A stretch of 64,000 nucleotides of DNA from Gordius sp. MW1 (lineage: Eukaryota; Nematomorpha; Gordioida; Gordea; Gordiidae). How positions within the stretch are numbered: the stretch's first letter is position 1; every line of letters begins with the position of its first letter. The notes under the pieces were generated by a model, which saw only the letters and a list, made by a program, of their open reading frames with translations, searched no databases and was not told the origin of the DNA. The translations under genes were made by a program, and so were the position numbers. Of the stretch, positions 47,098 to 57,784 are shown piece by piece. Location of the stretch: positions 15,531,835 through 15,595,834 of the forward strand of contig OZ038527.1 in the NCBI GenBank assembly GCA_964036665.1. Reading direction: 5' to 3'.

Positions 47098-48339
47098 CAA
47101 CTAAGATCCTTTATAGGAGGGACGCAAACTTCATCGAGCGCCATCAAAATATAGGAAACAAGAAAATGTTTTACAAATATTGTAATAGTGTATACTACTT
47201 AATACTAGGTAGAGCAGTCAATTACATTAACTGAATGCTAATTCTTATAACTCTGCAGAAAGTTTGATTCCAACCTTCAGCTATGTTATTATCAAGTCAT
47301 AGTAGAACATTTCCCACAAGGTAATCAATTAGAGTTACATTTAACGAGTCAGGGAAAAGTAAAATTTGTTACCAAAAGCAAGCATCGTGATATCTTATGG
47401 CATGACTGAATTCAAGAAATTTATAAATATTTATTGTAGCTAGAATAAATTCGATCTGGTAATGTGACAGCTTATTAGAGTGTCTTTAGTTAGTTTTTTA
47501 CTTAGAAAATGTAGAGCTGATAGACCAATTGTGATCATTACAACACTTGGTTTTAATTTTGCCATATCTGCTGGCCAAGCCAAAGATATTGGGCCACATA
47601 AGTGTTAGGTTTTTGTCGGAAAAATTAAAACATCCTATAGAGATAGGACTCTACATCTTTTTTGGATTATTCAATATTTAAGGCTAGATACTGTGGTTGA
47701 TTTTTTTAAATACAATTTCAAAGATTATTGGAGGTAGGAGCTTTAATATTAATTGTTATTACCCGCTTTTTATTATTTATTATGAGGGTGAGCGTTAATA
47801 TTCTCAATCTTTGTTATACGTTTTATAACCCTTTGGTTTCTAGGGTCCATCTCAATTTATATGAATTTGTTGCAAAAAAATCTCGAATGCCCTAGCGTTC
47901 AAATTATTCTTAATTATATTTCCGTTAATTGAGGTTCTCAATATTTCACTGTGGGAAACGAGTAGATACTTTAGGTTGTGTCAAAGTACTTGAGGGTCGA
48001 CTCACTAATGGCTTTCAAGCTTGTACAGGAATAAAAAATCATCAAATAAGTATTCACATGCAAAAAATAGGTTGTAAACGCTGCCGCGATGCTATAAGTT
48101 TCAGTTTGATAATAATTTATTTGTTTATTTTTTAACAATAAAGTCCTTTTTTAGTTAAAAGACCTTCAGCTAAGTGAAAATGAAGTCAATAGGCAGGAAG
48201 AACCATATAATAAATTAAGAGAAAGAAAGGAATTGGGTATGTTTCCGATAGTACAAAGAAGATGCAAGTCGAAGGTTAGTAAAAGATTGTTAGTCTTTAA
48301 CTAATATGGGAACATTAAATCGATATAAATGTATTGTAG
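47098..48339 (+). other. Unrecognised coding-like fragments upstream of VPS16
   Basis: Several plus-strand stretches read like protein: about 47263-47408 (YYQVIVEHFPQGNQLELHL, after a CTCTGCAG acceptor-like site), about 47490-47608 (RPIVIITTLGFNFAISAGQA), about 47615-47735 (LFWIIQYLRLDTVVDFFKYN), 47929-48135 (four cysteines, CGKRVDTLGC..CKRC) and about 48155-48273 (NKLRERKELGMFPIVQRRCK, ending at a possible donor). Stops and phase conflicts separate them. I recognise no family. They may be a decayed gene or element, or exons of a fast-evolving gene. The VPS16 promoter should also lie here. Confidence 0.25.
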
Positions 48340-48745
48340 TATACTGTGGTATACCTCCTTTCCTCCCCATTAAATTTCCCCTACGTGTGTGTTATTCCTT
48401 CCTCATATTTTATTATTTATCATCACGCATCATTGAATTTTGTATACGCGTACACAACACGCACTGAGTCGATAATTGATATATATTCATTCCTTAGTAT
48501 TTTATTATTATTAATGAAATCTCGTCTGATGTAAAGGTGAAAAAAATAAATTATATTGTTGCGCTCGCGGTTGAATTTTACCTTTCCCCCTGCTGGCCCA
48601 ACAAATCCCCTACTCCCACAATTCGTAAATCGCATCCTCAAGATGTAATATTTGGTGTCAGAAATGGGATTTGAACCTACTCGCATCCCCAAGATGTGAT
48701 AGAACCAAAGCCAAGCTGGTGTAGCTGACCACCAATATGACAAAC
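48340..48745 (-). repeat. Dispersed repeat with a tRNA-like 5' part (possible SINE)
   Basis: On the minus strand about 48655-48741 reads like a degenerate tRNA: an A-box-like TGGTGGTCAGCTACACCA, a long variable-arm-like stretch, a B box GGTTCAAATCCC, and pairing ends GTCA/TGAC. The size and long arm recall tRNA-Leu/Ser. It abuts a GAA-rich tract and a LINE 3' end at 48746. The rest (GGCCCAACAAATCCCC, ATTCGTAAATCGCATCC) resembles blocks at 58200-58265 and 60000-60060. Not a functional tRNA by inspection. Confidence 0.4.
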
Positions 48746-49345
48746 AGCTTCTTCTTCTTTTTTATCATGTATTAAGTCCCTCAATCGTGGGGTTAGTTTG
48801 GATAAGATTATCCATTTTGATCGATAAAGTCCCATGTCCTGATTTATCTTCTAACTTGCCTTTTCCACGTGACACGAGGTCGTCCTCTTCCTCTCTTCTT
48901 TCTTTCTCTCATCACTGGCATTATGTCTAATAATTATCGATTTACATCATTCGCCCCCCTTCTTAGTATATGACCACCCCACTTTAGCCGATATACGTCA
49001 ATTTAGTCCGACTTAGATTCAATACCCGTTTTTGCCCTGAGACTGTCATTTATCATGTGGTCGAGCTTAGTATACCCTCAGCTCCACAGTATCATTTTCA
49101 TCTCCTTGGCTTGTCATAGCTTTTCATCCGTGGCTTTAAATGCCCATGTTTCGCTTCCTTATATTAACACCGGTCATACGATGGGTTTGTAAGCTTTGCT
49201 CTTCAACCATATTGGCATCTTGTCGCATATTACACCGGATTAACCACGCGATTTTGCATTGACTTCTTTTGTGCCACCTCCCTGTTGATGTAGCATCGAG
49301 CCGAGGTATGTAAATCTGTCTCTTTTGGGTACTTTCGATGGTCAT
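48746..49345 (-). mobile_element. 3' end of a LINE (RTE-like pol C-terminus)
   Basis: Minus-strand translation in interrupted frames gives, in order, YLGS, GLIRCNMRQDANM, SKAYKPIVRPV, YGSETWAF, AKEMKMILW, LDHMIND, LKWGGHILRR and RGRGRPRVTWKRQ. That series is characteristic of the C-terminal part of RTE/CFDP2-type non-LTR reverse transcriptases (GSETWA, RWxGHVxR, GRPxxxW). Stops and frame changes show it is dead. A TTC/GAA-rich tail closes it at 48746-48770. Confidence 0.8.
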
Positions 49346-49844
49346 CTAGCGATGGAATGCCTGTCACGTTTATCTCCATGCATAACCTTATTTGTATTCT
49401 TTTCTGGGGGTTGGGGGATTAGTCCAATTTACATGATTTGTGACTTGCAATTTATGTTAACTAATATCATTGTCTCAGCACCTGCTCTAAATTCTGATTC
49501 TCCGAGAAGAAACTTTTATGCAAAAAACTTTGTTGCCAATTAATATAAATTGAAATCCCCAAGTGTAACACATAGGCATAGCGACCTCCTAAAATGTATC
49601 AAAAAATGAAAACTAGCTATAATTAGGTTCAAGTACACTCCCCACTTTTTATTATTGATTAAACCCTACACCAATATTTTGATTTTTTAAGATTGCGTAG
49701 GGTGTTAACCTCTTAAGTGCTCATTACCTTTAACATAAGATATTTATTCGTAGCCCCGTCCCTACCCATGTCCCTACCATAAAGGTTATTAAGCGAAAGT
49801 CCTTATTGAAAAGTAAATATTTTCGGTTAAGATTTTTAATGTGG
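49346..49844. other. Intergenic, no feature recognised
   Basis: AT-rich sequence without supported ORF or repeat boundary. Confidence 0.4.
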
Positions 49845-50935
49845 TTTTACACTTCTTTATTACTTACTAACTCTTTTCCTTTCCCTCATTTTATTATTTA
49901 CCTTCAATAAAGAGTACCCCCTCTCGGTGACCCCGCATTTCGGTGAGCCGTTTTTTTACCTCCCCCAGAACACTCACTTCAGTAACGGCCTCTTGGTTTT
50001 CTTTGTTAAAATAGTGCAACTCAGATATTGGGCACTACTTTGTCAATCTGGCAGCCAATACAAATATTGTAAAGACACGATCGAGCTGAACAACCAAACA
50101 CTTCAACCTCTCAAAACTAACCTTGAACTCTACGTGTTCGGTTGCTGTGAGGCAAACAAGCTGTCTGCCTACCTGACTGCTACTACGACGAAAACCTCGA
50201 TGCCCTAATACACCTCTACATACACAACAACAACGTCTGCCGAACGCCCAATCACTGCTCTGCGCATGGCCCTAATCACAAAACACATCTCAACATAACC
50301 AACACCGCATGGCCTCTTGTAACGAGCAAAGACTGCGTTCGGCAAAAACAACAACACCTACTATTATCAGCGTTCTCACCACCGCTGACCGGTTTAGTTG
50401 ATGACCGATTGCATTTCCAAGATAGATGCGTCGCGGCATGTATCTTATTAATATATTAGATAACACAACAACATCACACACACACAACCTCGGCCACCTT
50501 TCTAACAACCACGGTAAGCGGGATAAACTGGCTATTAGTACGAACATCACTTACACCTCCCATACATCCAACAATTTTTTTTTGTTAATTTAATTTTGTA
50601 TGAACTCCGTTTATACCCAGCGAAGTATTTGTAGTAACCACTACTATTTAATTGATTGCTCATGGCATATTACTTAAGTCTACTTCGAAACTTCAATTGA
50701 CTCATTTATATTTTCTTATATAACTCGCAGCATACTGCTTCGCGACGTTAATTGACCTAATCACATATAGCTCGAGGATTCACCCTTTAATGTTAATTGA
50801 CAATGTATTATTTCGATTATCTCGCGATTATATAAAAAAGTGTTTTACACTTCTTTTCTTTATTACTTACTAACTCTTTTCTTTTCCCTCACTTTATTAT
50901 TTACCTTCAATAAAAAGTACCCCCTAATACCTCCC
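49845..50935. mobile_element. Possible LTR-element remnant bounded by about 90-bp direct repeats
   Basis: The blocks at about 49848-49921 and 50846-50922 share TTTATTACTTACTAACTCTTTT, CCCTCA(T/C)TTTATTATTTACC and TTCAATAAA(G/A)AGTACCCC. The first is followed by CGGTGACCCCGCATTTCGG, which resembles the sequence just after the 5' LTR in many gypsy/BEL-type elements. The interior is CA-rich and not coding. A fossil fragment; family uncertain. Confidence 0.35.
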
Positions 50936-51059
50936 ATTTCTAACTAACTTTGCCGTTGAATATTTATTATCTATTACAGTATATATCGTGTATTTGAATT
51001 GCGGAATTCCCATATAGAAATTTTTTTGAATGCACCTGCCAACCCTAATTTATAAGGTC

Positions 51060-51657
51060 TTCTTTATTAAATAATTTTGAAAATAATATTTTAATTAAGA
51101 CCAATTCCCTCTACTTCCCCCTGATATCTTTTATAATTGTAATTATAGATATTATGTTGTTTGAATGAAAAATAAAAGTTTTACACAAAATTGTTTTCAA
51201 AATTATATAGCTGATTCAGTTTTGTATAAAAAAAGCTTGTTGGTATAGGAAAAATGTCTATTAAATTTTTTATATTGGACTATTTCCAATTAAATCAGCA
51301 AGTAGTTTAAATAATTAAACTCAATCATCAATTAAAATTTGATTCATAGAATTTTAAAATTGCGGATTGTACTTAGATTTAAAAAACTGATTTTGGATCA
51401 GACAAAACGTTTTTTAAAAACTTCGGATCAAATTAAAATTCGTAATATTAAAAAAAAATGAACCGAACTATGAACTGAACTTGAACTAGTTCATTTTGTA
51501 AAATTTGAACTACGAACTGACTTAGTTTATTTTTTCTAATATGAACTTGAACTTAAATTAGTTACTTTTGAAAAAATATGAACTTGAACTTATTTTTTTT
51601 TCAAACTGAACTATGAACTTGAACTAGATCATATTTTAGATGAACTTGAACAGCTCT
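51060..51657. repeat. Dispersed repeat with GAACTAGTTC words (copy 1)
   Basis: Shares long blocks with 55630-56246 (for example AGCTTGTTGGTATA, AATTAAACTCAATCATCAA, TTTGATTCATAGAATTTT) and ends in degenerate GAACTTGAACTAGTTC words (51470-51657). Probably a non-autonomous element whose terminus is the word array. Confidence 0.75.
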
Positions 51658-52198
51658 ACTTGTCACAGACTTAGATAATATGAAAAATTGAGGTACAAAT
51701 GGCAAGACGATAACCTGTAGCGAAAAATAAGTTGCAAAACGTTTTGTTTTTGTATCCGCTAGATGTTTTTGAAAAACATGGTGCCAAATATCGCAAGTAG
51801 ATAAAAGGCACGTATAAACCATTTAGAATGCTAAGGCAATAATTTGGCCAAACAACAATCGATGGAGAACTATCCGTGATATTAGCTGCCAAAGAAAATC
51901 GATTTACATTTATATATTTTGAAAATATTTAGGTCAATATTAGTGTTTTCACATATTACCCTTTTTATAAAAAACGTGTGCCATCTTTACTAATAGATTT
52001 GCCATAAATAAATGTGAATAAAAATTTCAATATTTTAATTTTAGCGCCTATTATTTGCATTTTAACGCTCAAATAATATAAAGGCATAATTTAAGCAAAT
52101 CAATTGTTGGTTTCTAGTGTTTAAACATCCGTTGTCTACTTATAAAACCACCTATTTTAAACGTAAACAAATTTAGGCACCAGGTCGACTTCTTCTTC

Positions 52199-52560
52199 CA
52201 TGACTTCTAATGACTGCAAAATGCCCAGAAGTTGCTGATACTCTCAACAAGCGACGGGTTGATATGGCATGTGTACGAGAAACCAGATGGAAAGGCGCAA
52301 AAGCAAGGATGATAGGTGAAGGCTAGCTAGTGTTGTAAAAACGGCTGGGTTTTATTTGGCCGACCTTCGGTTTTAGTCGACTAAACATCAACAAACCAAA
52401 GATTTTTTGGTCTCTTTTTCTTAGTCGCATCAAAAAGACCAAAGATTTGAGCAAAAAACCTTTGGTCTATTTGTGTTTAGTCGACAAAACAAAACCAAGC
52501 CCTTTTTACAACACTAGTGAAGGCTATAAACTTTACTTCAATGGCCAAGAAACGAATAAA
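52199..52560 (+). mobile_element. LINE endonuclease fragment (CFDP2/RTE-like), split by a MITE
   Basis: Translation in one frame gives CPEVADTLNKRRVDMACVRE, then TRWKGAKARMIGEG. After the MITE at 52326-52516 it continues GYKLYFNGQETNKN, then a stop. The order matches the apurinic-type endonuclease domain of RTE/CFDP2-like elements (KKVDIxCVQETRWKGxKAxxIGxGYKLxYxG). It is only the endonuclease region and lacks a reverse transcriptase, so it is a dead 5' fragment. Confidence 0.85.
52326..52516. mobile_element. MITE inserted in the LINE fragment (GGTCGAC-word family)
   Basis: Inverted ends CTAGTGTTGTAAAAA and TTTTTACAACACTAG enclose words such as TAGTCGACTAAA and ACCAAAGATTTTTTGGTC. GTGAAGGCTA lies at 52316-52325 and again at 52517-52526, so the target duplication is 8-10 bp depending on where the terminus is set; hAT-like is most likely. 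Same family as 10494-10706. Confidence 0.85.
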
Positions 52561-52595
52561 AATGAGCAATTATATTAGCCTAGAGAACTGCACGG

Positions 52596-52720
52596 GTGAC
52601 CCGAAACCCGATCCGGACCCGATACCGAGTTGCGTTCGGGTTGAAAATTTTGAAATGTCTTCGGGCCGGGTTTAGGTTAAAAATTTTAAAATGCTTTCGG
52701 GTCGGGTTGGATTTAAAGCG
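52596..52720. repeat. CCCGATCCGG/TTCGGGTCGGG word array
   Basis: Degenerate CCCGAAACCCGA, GGACCCGATACC and TTCGGGCCGGGTT words, followed by AT-rich sequence. Looks like one end of a word-array element that starts near TAGAGAACTGCACGG; the other end was not found. Confidence 0.45.
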
Positions 52721-53070
52721 TGGGGTCAAAGAATCTTAAATTGCAAATTACATGGTACATATCTTTTAAATTATAGTTATTTTGTATATATTTTTTAATT
52801 AATATCGAAATGTAATAATTGAATATCATGTATTCAATTAATTAAATTTCATTTGTTTTTTTAAATCTGATTGTTTTAATTTGGACGCAAATTTAAATTT
52901 GACTCGTGAAAGGTAAATATATCAACAAAAGAATATTTAAATTGTGGATGCTATCATATTTATATATCTCTATAATAAATTATTCAAATAAATTTAGTAA
53001 ATCAAAATTTGTGGTATCAATTATTTTGATAAATCGCACTTTACTTTGTCGGTTAAATTTTAAACACCCT

Positions 53071-53170
53071 CATGGACGTAGCCTGGATTGAAATTAAAAG
53101 GGGGAAGAATGATTAAAGGAGGGGCAAATTAACCATTTTTTAAATTTTAGCCATGGTTTTGTAAAATATC
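53071..53170 (+). mobile_element. Truncated GGGCGTAGCC-family copy
   Basis: Begins CATGGACGTAGCCTGG, followed by blocks shared with 39422-40048 (GGGGCAAATTAACCATTTTT, AAATTTTAGCCATGGTTTT). The 3' end is not recognisable. Confidence 0.5.
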
Positions 53171-54305
53171 TAGATTTTTTGAATTTAGAATTATTCACAT
53201 ATTAGAATAAAAATATCAGGGTAATATATGGTAATTCGATTCCAATAAAATGTTAGGTATGTTCTATATTGTCGTCTATTAAGTTTGTCCAATAGGCGCT
53301 CGACGGGGGCGCTGGATGGTAGGGGTACATTTAATTTTATAGAAAGTTTCTATTTAGAAAAATTATTATATATTTATAAAGATTCATCATTATTATTAGA
53401 ATTAATAAAAGTGTAAATGCAATCTTGGACCCTTTCCCAATTTGAAAGTTTAAAAAATCTAACCTATCAACTAAGTCCTATCGTTCTTCCTGGTGAGGGA
53501 TTAATGAATTAATATATTTTAAGGTGTCTCACCTCCAATTCGTTTTAAAAATTGGATGGATTATATTAGCAACCAAATTATCCAAACTATATAAATTGAG
53601 AAATCTAATGTATTTTAAATTAAATATGTTTATTTTTGAACCTTTTATTAACCCCTTTAATATCGCCTCTATAAAGGTTGACACCACTTTATATTCAATA
53701 AATTCATGTTTATCAAAATAATAAATTATGATACTTGTTTTATTATATGGATTATCTATTCAAAATAGTAATTAACTTATCCGCGAAGGAAATTAAAATT
53801 TAAAGCGATGAACACAAACTAGATGTGTAACTATTTTAATTCATTTAATTAATGATTTTTAAATTTTATAAAAAGGAACTGTGATTTTTGAATAGTAATT
53901 GAGTTAATGAAACTAACTACAATTAAAGGTCCTCTGATGTAAAAGTAACTGATTTCACCTTCTGAAGAAAGGAACTGGTTATAGCAAGAATAAATTATCC
54001 CATATGTTTATTACTCCTTCTAAAAATATAGATTCAAATAGATCTAAAATTTGAAGGTATTATAAAATGGCTATGAGAGCTAGGAGTTCTGAAGATAGAA
54101 TGATTTCTTATAACTAAAAACCTTAATCTTAAACACGCAAAGCATCTTTTTCTTTCTTTCGTATAAAATTATCATTATACTATCTACTTCTGAATCCTTT
54201 ACCACCTCAAAACTAGCATGGCTTCTAAATCCTATATCAACACAACAGTATTAATTTATTACCTCTATTAAATTAAGGAACGATAATTTTCGCTGTCTCA
54301 TACAA
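53171..54305. other. Intergenic, no feature recognised
   Basis: AT-rich sequence with no supported gene or repeat boundary. The ORF at 53524-53721 has AT-driven composition and no family resemblance. Confidence 0.4.
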
Positions 54306-54520
54306 TTAGAGTTCTTTAAACAAGTTCATTTTGAACTAGTTCTTTGAACTAAGTTCACTTTTTTCTGATGAACTGAACTAGTTACCTTTCCAAAAATTAT
54401 ACTATGAACTTGAACTAGTTCGTTTTTTAAAGTTGAACTATCAACTTGAACTAGTTCCTTTTTAAATATTCTGAACTTAAACTTTACAATATAAATGAAC
54501 TAGTTCAACACAAATATTAT
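54306..54520. repeat. GAACTAGTTC word array (third copy)
   Basis: Degenerate TGAACTAGTTC/ACTTGAACTAGTTC words over about 200 bp, like the ends of 51060-51657 and 55630-56246, but without the body sequence of that family. Confidence 0.6.
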
Positions 54521-54560
54521 TATTTAAAATGATTTTATAAGCCGAGTTTGATTGTTTTTA

Positions 54561-54680
54561 GTGTTTCGATCTAGTCATGTTTCGGTCTCAAAAGCAAAGT
54601 CTCGTATCAGGTGCGATTATGAGAATTTCGTCTCAGTCTAAAAATCTTGGTCTCGTTGACGAGATTTCTCGACTTGTATC
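54561..54680. repeat. TCTCG-word array, one end of a hAT-like family
   Basis: Starts TAGTGTTTCGATCTAG, then diverged GGTCTCAAAAGC, GTCTCGTATC and TTGGTCTCGTTGACGAG words. Related to 56542-57699, but only one end is visible. Confidence 0.5.
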
Positions 54681-55014
54681 GACTTTTAAAAAAAAATGTT
54701 ATACTAAATAGAAATATCTCTTGATGTTATAAAATTATTAAAAAAGTGATAACAAATTAAAAATGGGATACTATTTATTTTTCGAAAACTTTAATACACA
54801 AACCTGATAAAGATTTAGTGCAACATGTCAGACAATATAAAGATATGAACCAATCATTAAATTAACATAGAAAGTGCAATATGAAAATAAGACTATTAAA
54901 GCCTAATGTATAGAATATAAATTTTTTTAGTTTTTTGCGAATTGTAACATTTATATCAAATTCACTGTGTCAAATATAAATACACAGAAATTTATAAGTT
55001 TATCGATATGACTT

Positions 55015-55182
55015 CATGGGCGTAGCCAGGGGGGAAGGCGGCCGCCCCCCCCCCTAAATGACGATAACAAATTTTTTTCAACGCAAAATCCCTTAAAAAA
55101 AATTATGTTTTGCCCCCCCCCTAATTGAACTTTTAAACGTTTCGCCCCCCCCCCCCCAATCCAAAACCTGGCTAAGCCCATG
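55015..55182. mobile_element. hAT-like MITE (GGGCGTAGCC family)
   Basis: Ends CATGGGCGTAGCCAGGGGGG and CCTGGCTAAGCCCATG. Flanks TATGACTT (55007-55014) and TTTGACTT (55183-55190) match at 7 of 8 bases. Three poly-C runs inside. Close to the copy at 35009-35160. Confidence 0.82.
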
Positions 55183-55319
55183 TTTGACTTGGATATAATT
55201 TGGGCTTATTGACCTATTTTTTTAACACTGAGTAAAACCTAAAGCTCAAAGTAAACCCTTTTCAACTAATTTAGGGCACACGTTATAGTCCATTGATATT
55301 ACCATTAGCAATTATAGCT

Positions 55320-55450
55320 AGAGCCTAGCAAAATAAAATTTCTTCTGCCCGAGCCCGGCCCGACTTCTCACTTTTTATTTTGCCCGAGCCCGGCCCCAAC
55401 CCGAAAGATTTTTTTTATTTAGGCCCCACCCGAGCCCGACCCGATTAATC
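55320..55450. repeat. CCCGAGCCCGGCCC word array
   Basis: Begins TAGAGCCTAGCAAAAT, then CCCGAGCCCGGCCCGA words in three blocks separated by T-rich spacers. Terminus of a word-array element similar in design to 16615-16749; the other end was not found. Confidence 0.5.
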
Positions 55451-55629
55451 AAATAAAATTTTTGAAAAACTTTATTTTTGGAAATAATTTCACCATCTAT
55501 TACTCGTAATTTACAACTAGGATAAGTTTGAAAAAAATCTTTCACTCGCTACTATTAATTCAGCTAATCATTTAACTAAAAATTTAACTTTATAAAATAT
55601 ATTTTCAGCAGTTCAAAATAAAAAAACTT

Positions 55630-56246
55630 TTAAAATATTTTCTATTTTAAAAATAATATTTAATTCAAGTCCAATTCTGATCTACTTCCCCTTATTTCTA
55701 TTATCAATTGTAATTAATGTCATCCGTTTAGTTATTATTGCCTACCATTTAATAAAAATTTCGTATATTATATTGTTTGAAATGAAAAATAAAAATTTTA
55801 CACATAGAATTGTTTTTCAAAATTAAATAGCTGATTTAGTTTTGTATAAAAAAGCTTGTTGGTATATGAAAGATGTATATTAAATTTTTTATAATGGACT
55901 ATTTTCAGTTTAAAATTAAACAATAATAAGTTTAAATAATTAAACTCAATCATCAATAAAAATTTGATTCATAGAATTTTTAAATTGCGGATTTGACTTA
56001 GATTTAAAAAGCTGATTTTAAATCAGATAAACGTTTTTCAAAATCCCCTCAGATCGGATTAAAATATTATAATAAAAAAAATCAACTGAACTATGAACTG
56101 AACTTGAACTAGTTCATTTTGTAAAATTTGAACTATGATATGAACTGAACTAGTTCGTTTTTTTCCAAAATGTGAACTAGCTAATTTTTTTCTTCAAAAT
56201 AAACTAAGAACTTGAACTAGTTCACATCTAAGATGAACTTTAACAG
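55630..56246. repeat. Dispersed repeat with GAACTAGTTC words (copy 2)
   Basis: Shares its body with 51060-51657 and ends in the same kind of GAACTTGAACTAGTTC array (56085-56246). No ORF. Confidence 0.75.
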
Positions 56247-56541
56247 CAATACCTCCAGTATATATTTCGAAAAGGGATATTAAATAATAGAGTTGCAATG
56301 TTTTAGCCAAAAACCCAAAATATGACATCTATAGGCGGAACTATCCAACCATTAAATTTATGTATTGCTTAATTATACTAACAACAATGACTTAGTATAT
56401 TCGTTAAACGTCATAGTTCTATACAAGTACAAGTTATTCAATTGTTATTAAGTTCATTGTAAAACAATTTGCTTGTAATGTTTGACTTTTGTAAATTCTT
56501 GAAATGTAAAAATGTAAAAAATGTTGAAGATGGGTCCTCAT

Positions 56542-57699
56542 TAGTGATGCGGAATAAACCGAGAAAAATCTCGGTCTCGTCTCGTCTCGAAAAATCGAAA
56601 CGAGACGAAACGAGAATTCGAAAATGGAGTCGAGATCGAGACGAGAATTTTTATATAGAGACGAGACGATACGAGATTTTTTCGACGAGATCTCGACTTT
56701 TTATTGATCGTTAGATTTTAGTAAATTATTAATTATTTTAATTTGCATGATTTAAATTTAAGGTAATAAGTGTAAATCAATATGTATAGAATATATTTGA
56801 TATTAAAAAATTTCTAAGTGTAGGAAATATTATATATCTTTACAAAAAATAAAATTTGGCAATCATTTACCTAAGTATGGTTGTACTTTAGGGTATGTGA
56901 ATAATTTTATAATCAAAATTTTAGGCTTAGAATGAGTTCTGGTGGAATAGTAAATTATTACTAAAGCTATTTGAATTTCGCAGTTACTCATCCTGCATGA
57001 TGCTTTAATTATAAATTGGTGTTCAATCAGTTTGAACAATTATACAAGTTGAACTAAGGTGGCTTCAGGTTTTTGAGCACCCGCCTAACAATTTCAAAAG
57101 TACAATAGAGTATTAAATGACACCGTAATTGATTAATTTAAATCATGAGTTTTTAAAAGTTTTTATGCTTTAACTAATAGTATACCTCACAAATTTTTGA
57201 ACCTTAATAAGACATTATGTGAATACATAGTTTTGTCTTATGTATTACTGTTCATATTAAAAACAGGGTTGGCAGGTGCACTCAAATTTACTATAAATTC
57301 TATAATTGTGCAATATAAAATAAATAAGCGAAACTGTACTTTCCATAAAAAATGTTATCTTTATGAATTAATTCATATCTTTATATTGACAATGAGAGTC
57401 GTGTCCCGCTAAATCTTTATTGTGTATTAAAGTTTTTCGAAAAATATAAAAGTTTGCCATTTGGATCTTTTAACACTGATTTAATATTTTTAATAAAACA
57501 GGAGATATTTTTATTCCGTATATATATTTTTTAAAAGTCGAGACGAGACGAGAATTTTTGTCGAGACGAGACCGAGATTTTTCGTCGAGACGAGACCGAG
57601 ATTTTCTAGACCGAGACAAGACGAGATCGAGATTTTTATAATCGCTCCCGAGACGAGACGAGATTTTGTTTTCGAGACCGAGACGAGATCGAAACACTA
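56542..57699. mobile_element. 1.16-kb hAT-like element with TCTCGTCTCGG-word termini
   Basis: Left end TAGTGATGCGG followed by ATCTCGGTCTCGTCTCG words (to about 56700). Right end: about 160 bp of the complementary GAGACGAGACCGAGA words closing in CGAAACACTA. Flanks GTCCTCAT (56534-56541) and GTTCTCAT (57700-57707) agree at 7 of 8. The AT-rich middle has no transposase. ORFs through the word arrays (Arg/Ser/Asp-rich) are artefacts. Confidence 0.8.
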
Positions 57700-57784
57700 G
57701 TTCTCATACGCAAGAGCGAAAGCTAAAAACCATAAAAATTATTTTTTACATGAAAAAAGATTTGAATAAAGAAAAAAGTCTTTG

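Noticed and set aside
48655-48741. Functional tRNA gene on the minus strand
   Set aside because: Box motifs are present, but the anticodon arm and T stem do not pair well and the acceptor stem is imperfect; more like a tRNA-derived repeat.
49927-50208. 93-codon ORF after the CGGTGACCCCG motif
   Set aside because: CA-rich, no recognisable domain; treated as part of a possible LTR-element fossil rather than a gene.
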